DNA from: Haladaptatus halobius
Lineage (GTDB): Archaea; Halobacteriota; Halobacteria; Halobacteriales; Haladaptataceae
NCBI RefSeq assembly: GCF_020618475.1
Contig: NZ_CP085342.1
Span: forward strand, 1-64,000
Direction: 5' to 3'
DNA length: 64,000 nucleotides
In this document: piece by piece, positions 1 through 7,145 of the stretch
How the letters are laid out: each line of letters starts with the position of its first letter
Position numbering within the stretch: the first letter of the stretch is position 1
Notes under the pieces: generated by a model
What the model saw: the letters and a program-made list of their open reading frames with translations, nothing else
The model's database searches: none
What the model was told of the DNA's origin: nothing
Translations under genes and position numbers: made by a program

Positions 1-18
1 GACAACGATTATTCGGGC

Positions 19-885
19 ATGATGCAGGCTGACAGTAACGCCACAGGAAGAGAAATCCAAAAATCCCCGCAATCAATCCTTGCAGAAGAAATCGAGGAGG
101 GACTCATTCAATTGAACCGCTCGGGGAGCGGGTTATTCCTTTCCGGATTATCGGCAGGGTTAGATATCGGATTTGGTCCCTTCCTGATGGCTGTGGTGCT
201 TTCTATGCCACATAAAGGGCTTGCGGAACCAGTGCTTGAATTGCTCGTCGCGAGCGCATATGCCATCGGGTTTATATTCGTCATTTTGGGACAGTCAGCC
301 TTGTTCACTGAGCAGACAACGCTCGCAACTCTCCCAGTTATCCATGGCCGAGCATCGTTCCAAGAATTAGGGAAAGTCTGGGCAGTCGTGTACAGCTCGA
401 ATATCCTTGGTGCCGCCCTATTCGCTGGAATTGCGGTCGTTCTAGGTACACAGACAAAAATCGTAGAGCCAAAAGTACTCGCGGAAATAGCACACGGATT
501 GACAGACTATCGGTGGTGGGTGATACTTCTCGGTGGTGTTCTAGCGGGGTGGTTAATGGGTTTGCTCTCGTGGCTGGCAAGTGCCGCACGTGATACAGTC
601 AGCCTTCTCCTCATAGTGTGGATTGTTACTGGAACGATTGCGTACGCACACCTCCCACACTCCATTGCTGGAACCGTTGAGGTTCTTCTCGGTGTGTTCA
701 GTGGTACTGTTGTTCTTGAGGAGTTTGTTACCTTTCTGACTTGGTCGACGATTGGGAATATTATTGGCGGCACGGTTTTCGTGTCTCTTTTACGGTATTC
801 CCATGCCGAGCGGGGAGGGTATGAACCAGAAGCAGCAGCGGTCGGTCGGCAGAGCGATCGTGGGTCAGCTCACGAAGAAGATTAA
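19..885 (+). CDS. formate/nitrite transporter (FNT) family channel
   Basis: Predicted inner-membrane channel of the FNT family (formate, nitrite or related small anions; substrate not predictable). Six hydrophobic segments are visible near residues 38-60, 73-94, 119-142, 166-185, 193-213 and 240-258. The pore-loop-like stretch GQSALFTEQT lies near 91-100 and a Gly-rich GNIIGG near 246-251, both typical of FNT/YfdC-like proteins. The length of 288 aa fits the family. Two Met codons are adjacent (19 and 22); either could start. The cytoplasmic N- and C-termini are acidic. No operon partner is visible: the next feature lies on the other strand. Confidence 0.85.
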   Translation: MMQADSNATGREIQKSPQSILAEEIEEGLIQLNRSGSGLFLSGLSAGLDIGFGPFLMAVVLSMPHKGLAEPVLELLVASAYAIGFIFVILGQSALFTEQTTLATLPVIHGRASFQELGKVWAVVYSSNILGAALFAGIAVVLGTQTKIVEPKVLAEIAHGLTDYRWWVILLGGVLAGWLMGLLSWLASAARDTVSLLLIVWIVTGTIAYAHLPHSIAGTVEVLLGVFSGTVVLEEFVTFLTWSTIGNIIGGTVFVSLLRYSHAERGGYEPEAAAVGRQSDRGSAHEED

Positions 886-1040
886 TACACAGGTGATTGT
901 GGGTGGTATACTCAACAGGATCCAGAAGGAAGCAGTGATAGGGGACCAATTAATCCGACCGAGAGTGATAAAGCTGTGCTCGTAGTCCGCTTTTGCAGTG
1001 GTGTTCTAAATCGATTGTAGATGTTGGATTCTACCGCTTA

Positions 1041-1221
1041 TCACTGAGTTTCAGAACCAACGTTCGATTTGATCGCGATATACACTCCAGAACTTGCTAA
1101 CACTAATCCCGTGAAAATACCGACTACTGAGAGCAGTGAATTCTAAATCACTGATGAAGAAGAGTATAAGAGCTAGTCCAATCAGACAAATGCCAAGGCC
1201 AACTCGCTGTGAGTAATTCAT
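1041..1221 (-). pseudogene. small two-helix membrane protein, apparently frameshifted
   Basis: From ATG at 1221 a 56-codon frame starts MNYSQRVGLGICLIGLALIL, a clear membrane helix, and ends at 1051. After about residue 30 the neighbouring frame gives a much better second helix (SVVGIFTGLVLASSGVYIAI) ending at 1041. The two halves together look like a typical about 60-aa haloarchaeal two-TM protein broken by a one-base indel near 1130. It is shorter than usual gene-calling cutoffs. Function unknown. A sequencing error is an alternative explanation. Confidence 0.45.
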
Positions 1222-1402
1222 ACTATCTGTAACTTTGCAGGAATGTATAAACTTCGTGTTTTAGGTTCCTTGGACGGCGTCTCTCCACGAGAACTGTAAT
1301 TTCGATCAGGCTGGGAAAGCGGTGAGAAGTGAGCGTTCGCTGGCTGATTAGATCAGAGTCCGTCACTTGCCGGAGTAGGGATAAAAGAGACTAAAGCGGT
1401 GG

Positions 1403-1816
1403 TTAGTTCGGTAGTTCCGTCCGTCCCATTCTCACGCACGGCCAACACGGGAAGCCACTGAGGCCGTCACAGTCGCACTCTGCCGGTTCGGTATCGTCGT
1501 CGTCCGTCTCGTCGGTGTTCTCGTCGTCGTCCGATGGGAACGCCGTCAGAGTCCCGTCATCCGTCGCGGTTTCGACGGCAGCCATGTGCTTACAGAAGGC
1601 GCTCCGGTGAACGTGGTGCGGGCACGTGCAGGCCATTGCCTCACCCGTCACGTCGTCCAGTGTGACGACGTATTGATGCTCAGCGGGGTTGTCGTGGCTC
1701 TCGTTGGTCACTTCGACCATTCCGGGGGCCTCGACGTCGAAGGAGAACTGTTCCCACTGTGCGCGTTTCTGTGCCGTCTCGTCAGCTTCAAGTCCTGCGC
1801 TCGATTTCGTACTCAT
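1403..1816 (-). CDS. SWIM zinc-finger protein (intact copy)
   Basis: 137-aa haloarchaeal SWIM-type zinc-finger protein, probably a nucleic-acid or protein-binding factor. The zinc ligands are C-T-C-P-H-H-V-H followed by F-C-K-H-M (CxCx(n)CxH), encoded around 1585-1640. A second Cys cluster, CDCDG...FPCWPC, sits at the C-terminus after a very acidic linker. The start at 1816 (MSTKSS) is chosen because the longer upstream reading crosses a conserved untranslated leader that also precedes the copy at 13757-14035. It is transcribed divergently from a small winged-helix gene at 1991-2230. Two decayed copies exist at 6814-7109 and 13757-14035. Confidence 0.8.
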   Translation of the reverse strand: MSTKSSAGLEADETAQKRAQWEQFSFDVEAPGMVEVTNESHDNPAEHQYVVTLDDVTGEAMACTCPHHVHRSAFCKHMAAVETATDDGTLTAFPSDDDENTDETDDDDTEPAECDCDGLSGFPCWPCVRMGRTELPN

Positions 1817-1847
1817 GGTCTTCTGGACTTCATTGAGGAAGACCGGT

Positions 1848-1869
1848 GCCGGGTGTTGGCGCACCCGGC
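1848..1869 (-). promoter_or_regulatory. leader hairpin upstream of SWIM gene
   Basis: GCCGGGTG (1848-1855) pairs perfectly with CACCCGGC (1862-1869) across a 6-base loop. It lies between the SWIM start codon (1816) and the divergent promoter region. An identical hairpin in the same position precedes the degraded copy at 13757-14035. It could be an RNA control element of the leader or an upstream attenuator; the role is inferred only. Confidence 0.45.
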
Positions 1870-1904
1870 GCGTTTCCACACGCCCGAGGGCACCGTTCTT
1901 TCTA

Positions 1905-1919
1905 CGTATTCCTAATACG
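1905..1919. promoter_or_regulatory. inverted repeat between divergent SWIM and HTH genes
   Basis: CGTATT-CCT-AATACG is a perfect 6-bp inverted repeat in the divergent promoter region. A second, weaker one (ATTCC...GGAAT) is at 1942-1957. The small winged-helix protein encoded at 1991 is a natural candidate to bind here. The sequence differs from the operator-like palindrome in the paralogous locus (14123-14148), as would be expected if each regulator has its own site. Confidence 0.35.
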
Positions 1920-1990
1920 GCATGGGTAATAAAACCACCGAATTCCCTACAAGGAATAAGCTTATGTCGTGCAGAAATGAAAGAGTGGGT

Positions 1991-2230
1991 ATGACAGAAA
2001 AGGATGAGAGGGCACGAAACGAGAGCGGGGAATATGTCCAAGAGCACACCGAAGAGGCCGTCTTAGAGGTCATGAAGCCGCTCGAACCCTACATGACAGC
2101 AGAAATCGCGGACGAACTCGGATGGTCACGACGGTCGGCGTATAACGTTCTCAGCCGTCTCCATAAGAGCGATGAGATTCGCAAGAAGAAGCCCGAAGCT
2201 CGTCGAGTAATCTGGATTCGGACGGAGTAG
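1991..2230 (+). CDS. small winged helix-turn-helix protein
   Basis: 79-aa DNA-binding protein. After a charged N-terminus, residues about 35-65 (TAEIADELGWSRRSAYNVL then SRLHKSDEI) form a helix-turn-helix with the following wing (KKKPEARRVIWI). ATG at 1991 is preferred over upstream in-frame Met codons because it sits after the divergent promoter region. The family is common in haloarchaeal accessory DNA. It is probably an autoregulator or the regulator of the divergent SWIM gene. A related gene carrying an in-frame stop lies beside the other SWIM copy at 14215-14457. Confidence 0.7.
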   Translation: MTEKDERARNESGEYVQEHTEEAVLEVMKPLEPYMTAEIADELGWSRRSAYNVLSRLHKSDEIRKKKPEARRVIWIRTE

Positions 2231-2303
2231 CGGTCAGTCGCTAGAGAACTAAGTTCTGTGTAGCGGCAAAAACAGGTTGATACTACAGTGGAGCGGTGAA
2301 CCG

Positions 2304-2471
2304 TTACAAATCGCGCGGTTGGACGGTTTTGCGATCGTTTTCCTTGGCTCGTCGAGCAGCGTTGTCGAGGACTGCTGCGACTTCCTCATCAAGTGCATCG
2401 TAGAAGTCACTCGCCACATTTTGACCTTCGAGCTGTTCTTTCACTGCCGCTTTGACAATCAAATCGGCCAT
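2304..2471 (-). CDS. DUF1931-like histone-fold mini-protein (copy 1)
   Basis: 55-aa protein starting MADLIVKAAVKEQL. The pattern VASDFYDALDEEVAAVL then NDRKTVQPRDL is the central helix, RKT loop and last helix of a histone fold, as in the haloarchaeal DUF1931 (histone-like/NFYB-type) family. It probably dimerises and binds DNA. It is too short for usual gene cutoffs but is supported by the nearly identical second copy at 48072-48239. The duplication includes the promoter: 2472-2532 matches 48240-48302 almost base for base. Confidence 0.75.
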   Translation of the reverse strand: MADLIVKAAVKEQLEGQNVASDFYDALDEEVAAVLDNAARRAKENDRKTVQPRDL

Positions 2472-2566
2472 ACAAGCGTTTAGACGGTATAATACTACAA
2501 AAAGACAGCGGCAAAATAGTCGAGAAAGGACCAGTAATTCGGATCACTGATGACGATATTCTTCGA

Positions 2567-2797
2567 GTGATTCGTGAGTCCGAGTTTCCGGCGGTGACTG
2601 CTCGGTGGGTCGCTGATACGGTTGGGATGGAACGACGGCCAGTACATCAGCGGCTCGAGGAGTTGCATGAAAAGGGTGAGTTAGAACGCGGGAAATTGAG
2701 TCCGCAGATGGTTACGATGATTAAAGACTCTGTATTGGCCGGTTCTGGTGCCCTCTGGTGGAAATTTATCCGGTCTGGCAACCACTCATATCGCTGA
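2567..2797 (+). pseudogene. HTH-family protein, truncated/altered at both ends
   Basis: The segment ESEFPAVTARWVADTVG...RPVHQRLEELHEKGELERGKLSP is the core of a small haloarchaeal winged-helix family also seen at 14215-14457 and as a scrap at 20984-21036. Only a GTG (2567) is available as start; in-frame similarity extends upstream to about 2546 without a start codon. After KLSPQMV the C-terminus departs from the relative's short ending and runs into unrelated sequence. It lies directly downstream of the duplicated histone-fold promoter segment, whose edge at about 2532 is probably the junction that removed its N-terminus. Confidence 0.5.
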
Positions 2798-2850
2798 ATG
2801 AACGGATGCAATTTTCCGACGATTGGCTGCTACTGAGGCCGCCAACCGTG

Positions 2851-3144
2851 TCATTCGTCCGACGATACCGGTTCGCCGTCTTCCATTCGCCATTCGAGTT
2901 CGACTTCGAACTCAGCCTCGTCGTCGGTAACCTCATACTCGACTTCCAGTTCGAAGTGCTCTGGAACCGCGACCGTGAAACCGTTGTCTCCTTCGATGTC
3001 GATTGTCCCGTTCTCCACACCATCGGCGACTTCGCGGAGGATCCCCGCACCGTCTGCCCGACTCATCACTTGCTCACCTTCACGTTCCGTCTCATCATCT
3101 GCCGATTCCGCTTCGGTTTTGGATTCTTCGTCGTCGTTTCCCAT
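2851..3144 (-). CDS. amphi-Trp domain protein
   Basis: 97-aa very acidic protein. The C-terminal half, with alternating hydrophobics (VPEHFELEVEYEV...EAEFEVELEWRM), matches the amphi-Trp domain of small haloarchaeal proteins, in which an amphipathic beta strand ends in a conserved Trp. The N-terminal 30 residues are disordered and Glu/Asp-rich. ATG at 3144 gives MGNDDEESK. Molecular role is not established for the family. It stands alone, without co-oriented neighbours. Confidence 0.75.
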   Translation of the reverse strand: MGNDDEESKTEAESADDETEREGEQVMSRADGAGILREVADGVENGTIDIEGDNGFTVAVPEHFELEVEYEVTDDEAEFEVELEWRMEDGEPVSSDE

Positions 3145-3556
3145 ACCAAACCTGCAACGGCTGTCAATAAAACATCTCGGGCTTCATATCCGCACAGTTT
3201 GATCGGTGGTAGTCACCACTTTTATCGAAGCACCACCGAGAGGATCCTTACTGTCTCAAGTGGTAAGTCTATCTCCTGTATCTACCGATTAGAGTGACTA
3301 GTCGAGATTGTGGGTGGGGCAGGTGATGGTGAGTTCTCGAAACTGTTTCCGCCAGTATCGAGCCGATCGAACGCCTTATACAATCACCATATTATTGATC
3401 TGATTTGGTCTTTGAAGATACTCATCGCTTTCCATTGGATACATCATAATCGATTTCGGCCGTGTAACTGGCACGAGGCAGTAGTCCCAACTGAATTATA
3501 AAAATCGCTTCGTCGTGAAAGAAGAACCTCATCACCAAGTCAACCAGTAGTCTCGT
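3145..3556. other. intergenic, nothing recognised
   Basis: About 410 bases between two minus-strand genes. Only poor frames without haloarchaeal codon character are present on either strand. The part next to 3145 must contain the amphi-Trp gene promoter. No repeat, RNA gene or remnant was recognised. Confidence 0.4.
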
Positions 3557-3994
3557 TCATTCATATTCAGTCCAAATGTCGCCCATTCGATCATAGACCC
3601 AAGGGACAACGACACGTGAGAATACGGATGGCAACTCTGGTGGATGCTCTCGGTTCACCCCATCGTCATGAGTCGCGTTTGGTGGTGAGTGAAAATGGTC
3701 CATAGAATATTCTTCACTCTCGTGGCGATCCCAACGACATATCCACTCCTCACCGAAATGATCTTCGAAGTATGTGATATGGAAATCACCGTTGACATAT
3801 GATTGCACCTCGATGTATGCTTCGCTAACGTACTCTTCTGGGTAATGTTCGTCACGAAGCGAGACCACGACCGAATCCGGCCGGTTTGATGGAAAGACAG
3901 AAATCGTCTCGATCCACTCTTCAGATCCGAGAATCGATGCGATTTCCCGTAGTAAAGCACGATTTGGTGTCCGCTTTCTCTTCCCGTCAACCAC
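3557..3994 (-). CDS. uncharacterised protein paired with HTH gene
   Basis: 145-aa soluble protein with a GTG start at 3992-3994, two bases after the stop of the upstream HTH gene, so the two form an operon. Visible features: a basic N-terminus (VDGKRKRTPNRALLREIA), a predicted beta-rich middle (DSVVVSLRDEHYPEEY, AYIEVQSYVNGDFHITYFEDHF) and a C-terminal PWVYDRMGDIW. I do not recognise the fold. Pairs of an ArsR-like HTH with a small partner of this size are frequent in haloarchaeal plasmids and often behave like toxin-antitoxin modules; that is inference only. Confidence 0.6.
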   Translation of the reverse strand: MVDGKRKRTPNRALLREIASILGSEEWIETISVFPSNRPDSVVVSLRDEHYPEEYVSEAYIEVQSYVNGDFHITYFEDHFGEEWICRWDRHESEEYSMDHFHSPPNATHDDGVNREHPPELPSVFSRVVVPWVYDRMGDIWTEYE

Positions 3995-3996
3995 AC

Positions 3997-4524
3997 TCAG
4001 ACGACTCCTTCATCGGTCGCACTGTCGCGGTTGACACGGCGAAGATCGTGGATCTCCTGTCTGACTGCCTCCCAATTGGTGATATCTAACCAGACCTGTT
4101 CTGGATCCCCGTACTCTGCATACTCTAAGGGATCGATGTCGTCAGGGCTCTCGACATCGTAAGTCTGCTTGTAGTCCTCGTTCTCGGCGAGCAAATCACC
4201 AAGCCGGGATTTGTACTCCTGCTCGCTCAACTCTGCTAAGCGATTCAGCCGTCGCCATTCGAAGTACGCTTCGTTCCGTTTGTACGTCGCCGGGTTCTTT
4301 GTCACACGAGTCAAGAGACCGATGTCGGCGAGCCGTTTGAGATGCCGACGAGCGGCATTCGCAGAGCAGTCCGCGCGGTCAGCAACCTCGGCAACGCGGG
4401 TTGGGTCGGTGAGTTCGAGGGCGATTCTGTAGACGCGCTCGTCGGCAGGGGCATTCTCAAGCCGATCGGCTAAATCGGTTGCAAAATCGGTCTGAGGTGG
4501 CCCGCGTTTGTTTGTATCGCTCAT
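3997..4524 (-). CDS. ArsR-like winged-helix regulator (DUF7342-type)
   Basis: 175-aa regulator. Residues about 30-95 hold a winged helix: RVAEVADRADCSANAARRHL is the helix-turn-helix, followed by DIGLLTRVTKNPATYKRN. The C-terminal region (FEWRRLNRLAELSEQEY...) is helical and resembles the DUF7342 group of haloarchaeal HTH proteins. It is the first gene of a two-gene operon with 3557-3994 and ends two bases before that gene's GTG. It probably autoregulates the pair. Confidence 0.7.
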   Translation of the reverse strand: MSDTNKRGPPQTDFATDLADRLENAPADERVYRIALELTDPTRVAEVADRADCSANAARRHLKRLADIGLLTRVTKNPATYKRNEAYFEWRRLNRLAELSEQEYKSRLGDLLAENEDYKQTYDVESPDDIDPLEYAEYGDPEQVWLDITNWEAVRQEIHDLRRVNRDSATDEGVV

Positions 4525-4591
4525 ACGCAGAAATACGATTTGGAACGCAATATATCTATTGGGTGCACATACTATCGAGAATCAACCGTTA

Positions 4592-4812
4592 ATGAGCCAA
4601 ATTGACGGAGGATAAGACACGGTACGTGTGAGGCTACATTTTCATCACTCGTCAAGGACAAGGACGTAACCAGTCGGCAAGCGTTCTGCGAAGCCTGCGG
4701 AGAAATGGTTGATAACGAAGGCTAGACAGGATACAAAGCAGTCAAAGCAGCATGGGAGGGAATCCCGGTCGATTGTAGTGACTGCCTTGGCGACCGACTT
4801 CTCCCGCCATAG
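4592..4812 (+). pseudogene. degenerate small zinc-ribbon gene
   Basis: From ATG 4592 the frame starts MSQIDGG and stops. One base over, the frame from 4621 reads CEATFSS...FCEACGEMVDNEG, then TAG at 4723-4725, then GYKAVKAAWEGIPVDCSDCLGDRL to TAG 4812. The two CxxC pairs make a plausible zinc ribbon. One frameshift and one nonsense codon are needed to explain it. It fills most of the gap between 4525 and 4819. Confidence 0.35.
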
Positions 4813-4819
4813 TTAGAGG

Positions 4820-5101
4820 TTACTCATTGTTTTGCAGTGCAGCTGCAATTGCTTCGAGTTCCGCCTTCCGGAACGCGTTTGACGTTTGTTCTGGGTTATC
4901 GTCGTCCAGCTCACCGATTTTCCAGAGGATTCCAGCCCGCATTTGGGGTTTGGATGGCAAATTGTGGGTGTCGATATCGTAGTTTACAGCCGTACAGATT
5001 GCTGCAAGGGCTTCTTTGGTGAAGGCCGTCGATTCAACGCGTTCGTATCTCCCGACGGCCTGTCGAATGTCGTTGCGGAGTTCATTGACGGTTTGTGTCA
5101 T
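4820..5101 (-). CDS. small uncharacterised helical protein
   Basis: 93 aa from ATG 5101 (MTQTVNELRNDIRQAVGRYE). It is mostly helical and acidic, with a central LAAICTAVNYDIDTHNLPSK and a repeat-like tail, ELEAIAAALQNNE. No known domain was recognised. The longer frame upstream to 5212 is rejected as start because its first residues are unlike haloarchaeal coding sequence. It is divergent from the 5251 gene. Confidence 0.5.
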   Translation of the reverse strand: MTQTVNELRNDIRQAVGRYERVESTAFTKEALAAICTAVNYDIDTHNLPSKPQMRAGILWKIGELDDDNPEQTSNAFRKAELEAIAAALQNNE

Positions 5102-5250
5102 AGAGACAATGGTGGGGGATTCGTTGTGTAGATTCTGGTTTTTACTGAACAGGCTACAGAGGACGATATCACACTGGAAGTAATCCCCAACGGTGCTCAA
5201 CGGGCAATTCATTGCTCATATTTAATAGTTTGTAAGCTGCATCAGCAGGT

Positions 5251-5763
5251 ATGGTGGGGAATTCGAATACAAATGAAGAAGAGTCAATCGGGGCGCCATC
5301 GGACACGCGTGATGAGTTGCGGACGATAGGCTTTCGACTTCGCGAGATTCAACGATTGTTGGGAATGCGCGTGAAACAGGAAAATCGACGACTTGAGACC
5401 GAAGGAATTGACCCCGTTTCATCAACTAGTTTCTTTAAAGATATCGATCGGTTAGGGGAGATCTCACAGACCACGATCAATAAAGCTGTAGATTCGCTCG
5501 GGAATCTTGGCCTTGGTGACTCCGTTCGTGGAACTCTTAATGATGGAACCACAATCGAAGGAACAGCGAGCCCGATTGATTATACCCCAGCTGAACACCT
5601 TCGGGTGGAAGTTGAATCGGTCGACGATTCATCTCTCCGGTATGAACTCACATCTCATTATGAATCTGGAAAATGGGAGCCAATTCGGGTGCGACGGTAT
5701 CGAACCGGTGATGACGATTGGATTCCCCGTGGTGTAATCGCGGAGATTCATGCATCAGGTTGA
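5251..5763 (+). CDS. uncharacterised protein
   Basis: 170-aa soluble protein. The N-terminal half is helical (RDELRTIGFRLREIQRLLGM; SQTTINKAVDSLGNLGLG) and could be a divergent DNA-binding or dimerisation region. The C-terminal half is a small beta-rich unit (GTLNDGTTIEGTASPIDYTP, LRVEVESVDDSSLRYELT). No family recognised. A TATA-like TTTAATAG lies about 30 bases before the ATG, in the short divergent region shared with 4820-5101. Confidence 0.55.
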   Translation: MVGNSNTNEEESIGAPSDTRDELRTIGFRLREIQRLLGMRVKQENRRLETEGIDPVSSTSFFKDIDRLGEISQTTINKAVDSLGNLGLGDSVRGTLNDGTTIEGTASPIDYTPAEHLRVEVESVDDSSLRYELTSHYESGKWEPIRVRRYRTGDDDWIPRGVIAEIHASG

Positions 5764-5869
5764 TTATCACAAATTTCTACGGTCGCTACAAGCAGCACTG
5801 TGGCCCTAGTCGGCGGGGGGACAGTAACATTTTGGTAATTGCTCTTGTCTAAGGGGTGGTCGAGGGACA

Positions 5870-6100
5870 ATGGTTACGGCTTACGTCTTAATCAAGGCAA
5901 ATGTGCCAACGGTGGATCAGATACGAGATACGATTATGGAAATCAACGGTGTCGAAGACGCCCATATCGTTGCCGGAGACGTCGATATTATCACAAAAGT
6001 TGTTGTTGGGAGCCCAGCGGATGTTCGGGAAATCGTTGCGTCCGGTATCCTGAGTATCGATGGGATCGAACACACCTACACATACATGGCGATGGAATGA
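5870..6100 (+). CDS. stand-alone Lrp/AsnC ligand-binding domain (RAM) protein
   Basis: 76 aa, MVTAYVLIKANVPTVDQI...GVEDAHIVAGDVDIITKV... is the ferredoxin-like alpha/beta domain that senses amino acids in Lrp/AsnC regulators, without the DNA-binding half. The hallmark G-D-x-D (VAGDVDII) and the alternating beta-alpha-beta spacing are present. Such single-domain proteins may modulate full Lrp regulators by mixed oligomers. ATG at 5870; it stands alone on the plus strand. Confidence 0.8.
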   Translation: MVTAYVLIKANVPTVDQIRDTIMEINGVEDAHIVAGDVDIITKVVVGSPADVREIVASGILSIDGIEHTYTYMAME

Positions 6101-6356
6101 ACCTTTGAGCCCGCGGAGGAACGTCTAGACGTCGTTGTTCAACGATTCAAGAATCAATGCGATAAGGTTGCAGACTCAACGAGCCGGCGCACACTACACG
6201 TCAAACCGACACTGTTGATGAACAACTCTAGAAAATCGGGAAGTGGGTATCCGGGAGATACGCTAACTGACCAACCTGACTTGCCCACGAATCGTGGTTG
6301 TACAGTGGTAGACAGCACTGTTAAGCCGTTAGCAATCGTTCTAAAGAGTTGATACC

Positions 6357-6758
6357 ATGAGTGTGTTTACCGACGAGGAAATTGCATATTTAGACGAGCA
6401 ACGACTCGGACGGCTGGCGACCGTTGGAGCAGACACCCAACCGCACGTTGTTCCCGTTGGATTCCAGTACGATGCCGACGATGACACGATCCACATTGGC
6501 GGCTTCAATTTCGGCGAGTCCAAGAAGTTCCATGACGCCGAAACGAATCAGAAGGTTGCGTTCGTCATCGACGATCTCGCCAGTATTGATCCATGGAAAC
6601 CCCGCGGCATCGAGATCCGTGGCCGTGCCGAGACGTTTCGCGAAAATGGAACACACCTTGGCTCGGGCTATGATGAGTCATGGATACAGATCCATCCAGC
6701 ACGAATTATCTCCTGGGGAATCAGCGAAGACGGATCCCCCAGCAGTCGGCCTGTCTAG
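6357..6758 (+). CDS. pyridoxamine 5'-phosphate oxidase-like, PPOX-class F420/flavin-dependent protein
   Basis: 133-aa split-barrel flavoprotein-like protein. RLGRLATVGADTQPHVVPV is the N-terminal strand pair typical of PPOX-class F420-dependent oxidoreductases; KVAFVIDDLAS and GIEIRGRAETF follow in the expected order, and a C-terminal RIISWGI ends the barrel. Substrate unknown; F420 or a flavin is the likely cofactor. Length fits the family. ATG at 6357; no operon partner. Confidence 0.8.
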   Translation: MSVFTDEEIAYLDEQRLGRLATVGADTQPHVVPVGFQYDADDDTIHIGGFNFGESKKFHDAETNQKVAFVIDDLASIDPWKPRGIEIRGRAETFRENGTHLGSGYDESWIQIHPARIISWGISEDGSPSSRPV

Positions 6759-6813
6759 AAACGCTTCGGTTCAACCGATACATCATCTCTTCGGAAAAAC
6801 AGACTGAAACTAG

Positions 6814-7109
6814 TTAGTTCGGCAGTTCTTTTCGTCCCGTTTGCACGCACGGCCAGCACGGGAAGCCACCAAGACCATCGCAGTCACAGTTTTCGGATTC
6901 GGTATCGTTGTCGTCCTCGGACGGGAATACCTCAAGCGTCCCGTCGTCAGTCGCGTTTTCGACGGCGGCCATGTTTTACAGAATGCGTTCCGGTGAACGT
7001 GGTGCGGGCACGTGCAAGCCATCGCGTCGCCCGTCACGTCGTCGATGGAGACTGTGTACTGGTGGTCTGCGGGCTTCTCGTGGCTCTCGTTGGTGACGTC
7101 GATTCCCAT
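6814..7109 (-). pseudogene. SWIM zinc-finger gene, copy 2 (truncated and frameshifted)
   Basis: The frame from 7109 reads GIDVTNESHEKPADHQYTV...ACTCPHHVHRNAFCK, matching the intact copy at 1403-1816. A one-base loss near 6970 then shifts frame; the continuation in the next frame (AVENATDDGTLEVFPSED...FPCWPC...ELPN) runs to the stop at 6814. The first about 32 residues and the leader hairpin are missing; the truncation point lies just before the FAD oxidoreductase gene. Confidence 0.7.
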
Positions 7110-7145
7110 CCAAGCATTAAAGCAACAGCTAAATCATGGTGAATC

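Noticed and set aside
2758..3297. 179-codon plus-strand frame opposite the amphi-Trp gene
   Set aside because: Cys/Phe-rich shadow; the minus-strand amphi-Trp protein is convincing.
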